Shown one piece after another: positions 1 through 4,966 of a DNA stretch of 6,457 nucleotides. Position 1 is the first letter of the stretch, and each line of letters opens with the position of its first letter. The stretch is from positions 1-6,457 of the forward strand of contig JAOQAA010000703.1 of the NCBI GenBank assembly GCA_025963815.1. The letters are read 5' to 3'. The notes below the pieces were generated by a model. The model did not search any database. It was not told where the DNA came from and was given only the letters and a program-made list of their open reading frames with translations. The stretch comes from Capsulimonas sp. (GTDB taxonomy: Bacteria; Armatimonadota; Armatimonadia; Armatimonadales; Capsulimonadaceae). Position numbers and translations under genes: made by a program.

Positions 1-805
1 CGAGAGAGGAGCCGAGCGCTTCTTCCAGTCGCGCAAGAACCGCTGCGGTATAAGCGCCACGAATACCGCCACCATCAAGCGCTAAAATTCGAAATGAAAT
101 GCCGTTCGAAACTCGCCCCCGAACCAGAGACAAACGGGTCAGTTGTTCATAAACACGCGATACAAGGTTCGCCACATTCTCTTCCGTGGCGATTGCGAGA
201 TTAGCGTCCTTATCTAATCCATTTTTCAGTAAGCCGATTAACTCAGGATGATCCGTCACGTAGTCTCTGGCGGCGCCGCCAAGCCCTCCAAGAAGAAAAG
301 AAGGAACGCCACGTTTAACTGCACATTCGACTTCTATTGGAACACCAGAGCGGCCTGCAATCTCTCGCCACCAATTTCCACCAACTGTCACGAGCACGTC
401 ACACCGATCCGACATCCACTCTCGAAGAGATTTAAGACTTTCATCTCTTGCGGCTTCGCCCCTGATTTCGGGAATCTCATAGACCATGCAATGTTCGCGC
501 CACTCATGTATTGGAACCAGCTGGGTGTCCTTAGACCAAAACTTGGATACGCCTAAGACAAGGCAATCTTTACGCCCGCCGTTTTCACGGTGTTGTTTTG
601 CTTGCTCAAGCAGTGTCGAAACAAAAGTGGGATGGCTGCCGTGTAAAAGATGCCCCCCGGCTTGGAATACGGCAAGCGCAAACGAAGCAACGAATTCAAG
701 CATCTCGCTTCGCTGCAGTTCGGTTGCTTGGGCGGGAACGGCCCCAGAGAGCCAGACTCGTACCCCATGAAGCGGCGCAGAATTGCGGAATGTTGTTTCC
801 TGCAA
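1..805 (-). CDS. SLOG-domain / patatin-like phospholipase fusion protein, N-terminal part (C-terminus beyond left edge)
   Basis: Inferred role: a nucleotide-type ligand bound by the SLOG domain gates a lipid hydrolase. Seen: an open frame of 268 codons to position 2 with no stop. Residues ~12-225 carry SLOG hallmarks: a first strand with VWLSGAVP (17-24), GGHLLHGSHPT (50-60), LVTVGGN (138-144), GRSGVPIE (151-158) and FLLGGLGGAA (170-179). A short linker leads to ILALDGGGIRGAY (240-252), the glycine-rich oxyanion loop that opens patatin domains, followed by a helix AAVLARLEEALG. The GxSxG serine and the catalytic Asp lie outside the window. Family knowledge: SLOG domains bind nucleotide-derived ligands (ThsA, LOG enzymes), and patatins such as CapV degrade membrane phospholipids in CBASS immunity. 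I chose TTG at 805-803 because AGAGGA sits 7 nt upstream and the next in-frame ATG (residue 35) would delete the first SLOG strand; an in-frame stop lies at 835-833. GC is ~52% in the sampled part, clearly below the neighbours. The domain assignment is firm; the defence role is inference. Confidence 0.88.
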   Translation of the reverse strand, partial: MQETTFRNSAPLHGVRVWLSGAVPAQATELQRSEMLEFVASFALAVFQAGGHLLHGSHPTFVSTLLEQAKQHRENGGRKDCLVLGVSKFWSKDTQLVPIHEWREHCMVYEIPEIRGEAARDESLKSLREWMSDRCDVLVTVGGNWWREIAGRSGVPIEVECAVKRGVPSFLLGGLGGAARDYVTDHPELIGLLKNGLDKDANLAIATEENVANLVSRVYEQLTRLSLVRGRVSNGISFRILALDGGGIRGAYTAAVLARLEEALGSSL

Positions 806-812
806 AATATTA

Positions 813-818
813 TCCTCT
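813..818 (-). promoter_or_regulatory. Ribosome binding site supporting the TTG start
   Basis: AGAGGA on the minus strand lies 7 nt upstream of the TTG codon at 805-803. It is the only Shine-Dalgarno-like sequence between the in-frame stop and the first conserved SLOG strand, and it decides the start of the SLOG-patatin gene. Confidence 0.65.
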
Positions 819-833
819 ATCGATACTGTCGAT
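819..833. repeat. Short inverted repeat upstream of the SLOG-patatin gene
   Basis: ATCGA and TCGAT form a 5-bp perfect dyad around the loop TACTG. It lies directly upstream of the ribosome binding site, in the 54-bp gap after the oxidoreductase stop. It could be an operator half-site pair or chance; no convincing -35/-10 pair is visible beside it and it is too weak to be a terminator. Confidence 0.3.
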
Positions 834-859
834 TATTCGGCTCGCATAGATGAGAAGCC

Positions 860-1882
860 TCATAGCCCAACCACTCGCCCCGTCCGCGCCGCTTCGTACG
901 CCGCCGCCAGCAGTTTTGTCACTAGGACACCATGCTCGGGCGAGCCGAGAGGGCCATGGCCGGTCTCGAAACTGTCCAGCCAATCAGATACGGGGGTTGC
1001 GACGGCGGGAAGGTCGTTTTCGGCGATGGTTTCTTCGCCCTGGTCAGTGCGCCAGGTGATCCGATAGGGAAGGCCGGTGGCGATAGCGGTTCCCTGGCTG
1101 CCGTCGTAGGTCGAGCGGATACGACGCGTGGAGTAGGCGCTGTCGGCGACAGCAGTGATGGTGGCGAGTAAATTGCCTTCGAGACGGACGCAGATCACGG
1201 CGCGCATGTCGTCGGGAGTGGCGTCCATGAGGGCGCTGACGGCGAGGGGGGCGCGGCCGGTCACCCAGAGCAGTTCGCTGAAGAGGTGGCCGCCGCCGTC
1301 CATCAGGTTGCCGCCGCCGTTCGCGGCGGGATCGGCTCGGAACAGCGTCGGGCGCACGACGCCGGGCATGGTCTCAGGCATCGGGGCCTTGCCAAATACG
1401 GCCGCCGCCGAAACGCTGATGCGGATGTCCACGGTTTCCAGATCCCCCACCCGGCCAGCGGCAATCCCCGCGCGCAGCGCGTGGGTGTGACGCCAGTAGG
1501 GAGGATTGAACGCCACCGTCAAAGAGCGGCCCAGCACGCGCGCGAGGTCGGCCAGCTCCTGGGCTTCGTCGCCGCGCAGCGCCATCGGCTTTTCCATCAG
1601 GACGTGCAGGCCCTTTTCCAGAGCGGCCTTGGCCTGCGCGTAGTGCTGATCGTGCGGCGTGGCGATCAGCACGCCGTCCAAGCTCGCATCCTCCAGCATT
1701 TCTTGCCAATCGGCGTAGCGGCCGGGAATTTGGAAGTGATCGGCGAAGGTGGCGAGGGCGTCCGGATCGCGGCGGCAGGCAGCCACGACATTCGCGCGCG
1801 GGTCCGACTGCAGGGCCGGCAAGTGGCGGCGGGAAGCAAACGCTCCCGCGCCGAGGATACCGATGTTGTAAGTTTCGGACAT
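860..1882 (-). CDS. Gfo/Idh/MocA family NAD(P)-dependent oxidoreductase
   Basis: Predicted cytoplasmic dehydrogenase of 340 residues, a normal length for the family. These enzymes oxidise or reduce a hydroxyl on sugars, inositols or related polyols; the substrate cannot be read from sequence. The N-terminal Rossmann fold shows GILGAGAFA (8-16) for dinucleotide binding, then LDGVLIATP (68-76) and the family signature EKP (97-99), whose Lys is usually catalytic. The C-terminal substrate domain contains GGGNLMDGGGH (189-199), matching the conserved DxGxH motif with the probable catalytic His199. I start at ATG 1882 because AGGAAAA lies just upstream and the Rossmann strand begins at residue 5. 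The frame can be extended to 1993, but that adds 37 residues with no family similarity. The stop is at 860-862. The gene is divergent from the propeller gene and 54 bp upstream of the SLOG-patatin gene on the same strand, so read-through into the latter is possible. Confidence 0.92.
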   Translation of the reverse strand: MSETYNIGILGAGAFASRRHLPALQSDPRANVVAACRRDPDALATFADHFQIPGRYADWQEMLEDASLDGVLIATPHDQHYAQAKAALEKGLHVLMEKPMALRGDEAQELADLARVLGRSLTVAFNPPYWRHTHALRAGIAAGRVGDLETVDIRISVSAAAVFGKAPMPETMPGVVRPTLFRADPAANGGGNLMDGGGHLFSELLWVTGRAPLAVSALMDATPDDMRAVICVRLEGNLLATITAVADSAYSTRRIRSTYDGSQGTAIATGLPYRITWRTDQGEETIAENDLPAVATPVSDWLDSFETGHGPLGSPEHGVLVTKLLAAAYEAARTGRVVGL

Positions 1883-2118
1883 GGCTTTTCCTGCGTGGGT
1901 TGTGGTATGTTCAAGGAGAGATTTGAACATCGCGCTGTTCCTGCCGTCATGGAAGAAAGACGCGCTTTTTCTCATTCCAAGAACCTGAAACAAAAAACGT
2001 GTGTTGTTATCATACCCGATAGAGAATGGGTCGCGGCGCCGCGCCTCCGCCTGTCAACTTCATGACGTGACGCCGCCCAGCCGTCCTGTCCATATCAACC
2101 GGAAACGGAGTACTTTCG
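1883..2118. other. Divergent intergenic region
   Basis: This 236-bp gap separates the start codons of the oxidoreductase (minus) and the propeller gene (plus) and must hold the promoter of each. Ribosome binding sites are visible: AGGAA ending ~5 nt before ATG 1882, and GGAG at 2107-2110 before GTG 2119. A minus-strand TATGAT lies at about 2009-2014 but has no matching -35. A perfect 12-bp palindrome, CGCGGCGCCGCG, lies at 2032-2043. I see no convincing sigma-70 pair and no small gene. Confidence 0.5.
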
Positions 2119-4128
2119 GTGCCCTCACTATTTTGTCTTCGCCGTACAACTCTCGCATATAGCCTGGCCGCCGTACTTGCCTGTGCGCACGCGCACGCGC
2201 AGAGCGCCGTCCAGCAGGGCTCGCCTAACCCCGCAGTCGCCCCGCCCACGCCGGTCATTGCGCCCAAACCTACGGGCGCGACGATGCTCGCGCGTCCCAC
2301 GGCGCTGCTGACCCAGCACAACAACAATGCGCGGACCGGCGCGAACCTGACCGAGATCGCGCTGAACAAGGAAAACGTCAACGCCGAACACTTCGGCAAG
2401 CTGTTCGCCCGCGATGTCGATGGGCAGGTCTACGCGCAGCCGCTCTATGTCCCCAATCTGAAGATGCCGGGCAAGGGCGTCCATAACGTCCTGTTTGTAG
2501 CGACCGAGCACAATAGCGTTTACGCCTACGACGCCGACGATCCCAAGGCGAAAGCGCCGTTCTGGACCATCAACCTCGGACCATCCGTCTCCGCCAAAGA
2601 GGTATATATCACCAAGTGGACGGACATGAACGAGGAGATCGGCATCACCAGCACCCCCGTGATCGACCCCAATTCAGGAACGATCTACGTGGTGGCGAAG
2701 ACCAAGGAGGAGGGCAAATACTTCCAGCGTCTGCACGCCCTCTCGATCGCCACCGGCAAGGAAATGCGCGGCTCGCCGATGACGATCACCGCGACCATAC
2801 CCGGTAAAGGATACGACGCCGTGGACGGCAAAGTCTCTTTCGGCGCGTTTCTGCAATTGCAGCGCCCCGGACTGCTGCTTTCCAAAGGGCTGATTTACCT
2901 GGGCTTCGGCGCGCATGCGGACCGCGACCCATTCCATGGCTGGATCATGGCGTATGACGCCAAGACCCTGCGGCAAGTCTCCGTGCTCTGCACCACGCCC
3001 GACGGCGCCCAGGGCTCGATCTGGCAGGCGGGCCAGGGATTGTCGGCGGACGAATCGGGATCGATCTACGCCGTCACCGGCAACGGGACCGCCGACGCCC
3101 AGACCGGCGGCCGCGACTACGGCACCAGCATCCTGAGGCTCGTCCAGCAAAAGAACGATCTCGTCATCATGGATTGGTTCACGCCCAGCAACTTCGAGAT
3201 TTTGAACGAAGGCGACACCGACCTCGGCTCCTCCGGCCCGCTGCTCGTCCCGGGGACCGATCTGCTGATCAGCGGCGGCAAATCCGGCGTGGCGTACACC
3301 ACCAAGCGCAGCAATCTCGGCCACTTCGCCGAAGACGACAAGCAGATGATCCAGCGCTTCCAGATGGGCGCAGGGCATATTCATGGCTCGCCGATCTACT
3401 ATGACGATCCTAAGAACGGCCCGACCGTATACACGTGGAGCGAGGAAGACCACCTCAAAGCGTTCTCGCTCAAAGATGGCAAGCTCAACGAAGCGCCGAT
3501 CTTCCAATCGGAAGTCCGCGTTCCAGGCGGCATGCCGGGCGGGTTTCTGTCGATCTCAGCGAACGGCAAGGACCCGATGTCCGGCATCGTCTGGGCCAGC
3601 CGGCCGCTCGACGACAACGCCAACTGGCGTACCGTCGATGGAATGCTGGAAGCCTACGACGCGTCGGACCTGACCCACAAGCTCTGGGACACGCAAGTGA
3701 ACGCCGCGCGCGACGGCGGGCATAAGTTCGCGAAGTTCTGCCCGCCCACGATCGTGAACGGCAAGGTCTACCTCGCCACATTCTCCAAGCAGGTCATCGC
3801 CTTCGGTCTGCTGCCTGCCGCCCTTCCCAAAGCCGCGTCCCTTTCGACAGCGCCGGGCGCGACGTCCGCCACGCTGACCGCCACCGTGACGCTCGCCGCC
3901 GCCGCTCCCGCGGGAGGCGCGGTGGTGACCATCGCCAGCAGCGACTCCGCCGCCGCAAAGACGCCCGCCTATGTCCGTATTCCCGCTGGCGCAACCACGG
4001 CGCCGTTCCCGGTCACCCTGGGCGCAGCGTCCGCCAAACCGCGCACGGCGACCATCACCGCCACCAGCGACGGCGCCGCCGTAACGGCTGTGATCAAGAT
4101 GCCCGCCAAGAAAGCCGCCCGTGCGTAA
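2119..4128 (+). CDS. Secreted PQQ-type beta-propeller protein with C-terminal Ig-like domain
   Basis: 669 residues, of unknown specific function, predicted to act outside the cytoplasm. It starts at GTG with GGAG 8 nt upstream. Residues 1-27 form a signal peptide: Arg8-Arg9, a hydrophobic core, and AHA before Gln28. VLAC (19-22) is a weak lipobox, so lipidation on Cys22 is an alternative. A Pro/Ala-rich linker (~30-60) follows. Residues ~62-562 form the propeller, beginning with LLTQHNNNARTG (63-74) and containing blade-like strings such as VLFVATEHNSVYAYDA, TPVIDPNSGTIYVVAKTK and PTIVNGKVYLATFSKQVIAF. This resembles quinoprotein-like (pyrrolo-quinoline quinone repeat) propellers of soil bacteria. 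I see no sign that it binds PQQ or is an active dehydrogenase. Residues ~570-660 look like an Ig/Calx-beta-like sandwich (TATVTL, PAGGAVVTIASSDS, RIPAGATTAPFPVTL), and a basic tail KKAARA ends it. It is monocistronic and followed 22 bp later by a terminator. A structural, binding or carbohydrate-related role is possible but unproven. Confidence 0.88.
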   Translation: MPSLFCLRRTTLAYSLAAVLACAHAHAQSAVQQGSPNPAVAPPTPVIAPKPTGATMLARPTALLTQHNNNARTGANLTEIALNKENVNAEHFGKLFARDVDGQVYAQPLYVPNLKMPGKGVHNVLFVATEHNSVYAYDADDPKAKAPFWTINLGPSVSAKEVYITKWTDMNEEIGITSTPVIDPNSGTIYVVAKTKEEGKYFQRLHALSIATGKEMRGSPMTITATIPGKGYDAVDGKVSFGAFLQLQRPGLLLSKGLIYLGFGAHADRDPFHGWIMAYDAKTLRQVSVLCTTPDGAQGSIWQAGQGLSADESGSIYAVTGNGTADAQTGGRDYGTSILRLVQQKNDLVIMDWFTPSNFEILNEGDTDLGSSGPLLVPGTDLLISGGKSGVAYTTKRSNLGHFAEDDKQMIQRFQMGAGHIHGSPIYYDDPKNGPTVYTWSEEDHLKAFSLKDGKLNEAPIFQSEVRVPGGMPGGFLSISANGKDPMSGIVWASRPLDDNANWRTVDGMLEAYDASDLTHKLWDTQVNAARDGGHKFAKFCPPTIVNGKVYLATFSKQVIAFGLLPAALPKAASLSTAPGATSATLTATVTLAAAAPAGGAVVTIASSDSAAAKTPAYVRIPAGATTAPFPVTLGAASAKPRTATITATSDGAAVTAVIKMPAKKAARA

Positions 4129-4150
4129 CGTCCTTGACACAGGGCAAACA

Positions 4151-4187
4151 AAAAAGCGACCGCCTAATTCCTAGGCGGTCGCTTTTT
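4151..4187. terminator. Bidirectional intrinsic terminator
   Basis: An 11-bp perfect GC-rich stem pairs GCGACCGCCTA (4156-4166) with TAGGCGGTCGC (4172-4182) around the loop ATTCC. Runs of A (4151-4155) and T (4183-4187) flank it and extend the pairing to 16 bp. A T-tract follows the stem on both strands. It lies 22 bp after the propeller stop codon and 5 bp after the 3' end of the oppositely transcribed tRNA, so it probably ends both transcripts. Confidence 0.92.
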
Positions 4188-4192
4188 CTGTT

Positions 4193-4278
4193 TGGTGCCG
4201 AAGGGGGGACTCGAACCCCCACGAGGTTGCCCCCAAAGGTTTTTGAGACCTCCGCGTCTACCGTTCCGCCACTTCGGC
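4193..4278 (-). tRNA. tRNA-Leu (anticodon CAA)
   Basis: A class II tRNA of 86 nt including the encoded CCA. The acceptor GCCGAAG (5' end at 4278) pairs with CTTCGGC, followed by discriminator A and CCA. The anticodon stem GAGGT/ACCTT closes the 7-nt loop CTCAAAA, giving anticodon CAA, which reads UUG. The long variable arm GGGG-GCAA-CCUC is typical of leucine tRNAs. The T arm is GGGGG-TTCGAGT-CCCCC. It is transcribed alone from a consensus promoter and ended by the hairpin at 4151-4187. The expected class II features are present and no arm is damaged. Confidence 0.97.
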
Positions 4279-4309
4279 AAGTGGGCGCACTGACGTGCTG
4301 GGCAGGGAT

Positions 4310-4339
4310 ATTATATCCTAACTATTTGGCTATTGTCAA
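4310..4339 (-). promoter_or_regulatory. Consensus sigma-70 promoter of tRNA-Leu
   Basis: On the minus strand a perfect TTGACA (4339-4334) and a perfect TATAAT (4315-4310) are separated by 18 bp. Transcription would start near 4303, leaving a ~25-nt leader before the mature tRNA at 4278. The G+C-rich stretch between -10 and the tRNA (GGGCGCAC on the plus strand) may act as a discriminator, as in stable-RNA promoters. Confidence 0.9.
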
Positions 4340-4345
4340 CGTTCA

Positions 4346-4417
4346 TCCCTATTCCCCCGCGCTTTAGCGCGTTTCCCTTTTTTCCCAGCAAGCCGCTTCG
4401 CGGGGTAAAAGGGGAGC
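4346..4417 (+). repeat. Left arm of the 72-bp inverted repeat
   Basis: It begins TCCCTATTCCCCC and contains the hairpin CGCGCTTTAGCGCG (4358-4371), then a C/T-rich run, a GCCGCTTCGCGG-containing segment and GGTAAAAGGGGAGC. The reverse complement recurs at 4533-4604. Confidence 0.85.
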
Positions 4418-4532
4418 AAATAATTACCATCCATTCACTCGTCACAAAGTCGTGAGGATGGGAACCGTAGGTTTGCGAGCGCCAAACACTCTTCATACTT
4501 ACTTGTCGAGCGTGCAAGGAACTCAATGATTG

Positions 4533-4604
4533 GCTCCCTTTTACCCTGCGAAGCAGCTTGTTGGGAAAAAGGGGGAAACGCGCTAAAGCGCGGGGGAATA
4601 GGGA
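4533..4604 (-). repeat. Right arm of the 72-bp inverted repeat
   Basis: Read on the minus strand it repeats the left arm: TCCCTATTCCCCC, the palindromic core at 4579-4592, five C then five T where the left arm has three C and six T, and GGTAAAAGGGAGC. Substitutions include CCCAA for CCCAG and AGCT for AGCC. Confidence 0.85.
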
Positions 4605-4966
4605 CTGCCCACAAATAGCGAAAGACCTTCCGAGCGGCCGCCCTAGCGGCTCTCGCGAAGGTCTCTCGTCGCCGGCGAATTTCTACGCGAAACTCCGGCG
4701 GGGAAATGACCGACCTGAAGCGCGCGCCCCGAGACTTTACGGTTCGCATCCTGCGCTTCAGGAGAACAGCGAGCATAACTGGCCCGCTTCGGCTCTTCCC
4801 ACATTTGGTAGACGCCTATTCACTTCTTTGTGACTAAGCTCTAATATTATAACTCCTAAATACGGGGTTTTGTTCCCGAACATATGTTGTCTTCAAATTT
4901 ATTTTGAAGTGGTAGCATCGTAACATAAATATACCCGCAGGCGTATGGGTTGAAACAGACGGCGGC
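4605..4966. other. Intergenic region downstream of glnE without a gene
   Basis: About 360 bp between the repeat element and the glnE stop. It holds the hairpin at 4623-4664, a GC-rich part to about 4800, and then an AT-rich part. The AT-rich part contains the 10-bp palindrome AACATATGTT (4879-4888) and a weak stem CTTCAAA/TTTGAAG (4891-4897, 4903-4909). Neither is followed by a T-tract on the minus strand, so I cannot name a terminator for glnE. Short reading frames crossing this area show no family resemblance and no ribosome binding site. Confidence 0.5.
4623..4664. repeat. Long imperfect hairpin
   Basis: AGACCTTCCGAG (4623-4634) pairs with CTCG-C-GAAGGTCT (4652-4664, one bulged C). After a small internal mismatch, GCCGC pairs with GCGGC around the loop CCTA (4642-4645). 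No T-run follows on either strand, so it is not a standard terminator. It could be a REP-like intergenic repeat or an RNA stem in the glnE 3' region. Confidence 0.6.

Larger units (their letters stand above)
4346..4604. mobile_element. MITE-like element or inverted pair of dispersed repeats
   Basis: Two ~72-bp sequences in opposite orientation enclose a 115-bp centre with no coding potential I trust, 259 bp in all. The arms are about 90% identical by eye, differing by a few substitutions and two single-base indels that cancel in length; weaker similarity continues ~9 bp inward. This fits a non-autonomous element with long terminal inverted repeats. However, I find no target-site duplication (GTTCA on the left, CTGCC on the right) and no transposase. 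Two independent copies of an intergenic repeat inserted head to head would look the same. The left end lies 6 bp upstream of the tRNA promoter -35 box, leaving it intact. Confidence 0.55.

Noticed and set aside
248..849. Plus-strand small frames and the minus-strand frame 553-768
   Set aside because: They are out of frame with or antisense to the SLOG-patatin gene, whose motifs run continuously across the region.
1883..1993. N-terminal extension of the oxidoreductase to an ATG at 1993
   Set aside because: The extra residues have no family similarity, while ATG 1882 has a ribosome binding site and places the Rossmann strand at the usual position.
1286..2065. Plus-strand 259-codon frame opposite the oxidoreductase
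   Set aside because: It is antisense to a gene with clear family motifs; long shadow frames are expected in GC-rich coding DNA, and it resembles nothing known.
2674..3507. Minus-strand 277-codon frame opposite the propeller gene
   Set aside because: It is an antisense shadow of a well-supported gene, low in recognisable motifs and without a ribosome binding site.
3556..4140. Minus-strand 194-codon Gly/Arg-rich frame
   Set aside because: Its Gly/Arg richness is the complement of the Ala/Pro/Thr codons of the Ig-like domain; it is an antisense shadow.
4134..4367. Plus-strand 77-codon reading frame with GAEGGTRTPT
   Set aside because: It runs through the terminator hairpin and antisense to tRNA-Leu. 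This peptide is the well-known artefact of translating the reverse strand of a leucine tRNA.
4346..4604. CRISPR array or insertion sequence
   Set aside because: There are only two copies, in inverted rather than direct orientation, and no transposase or regular spacers.
4435..4833. Two overlapping frames on opposite strands (4435-4776 minus, 4558-4833 plus)
   Set aside because: Both are built from the inverted-repeat arm and the hairpin at 4623-4664, show no domain, and have no start signals.
4891..4909. Terminator of glnE
   Set aside because: The stem is only 7 bp, AT-rich, and on the minus strand is followed by ACAACATATG rather than a T-tract.
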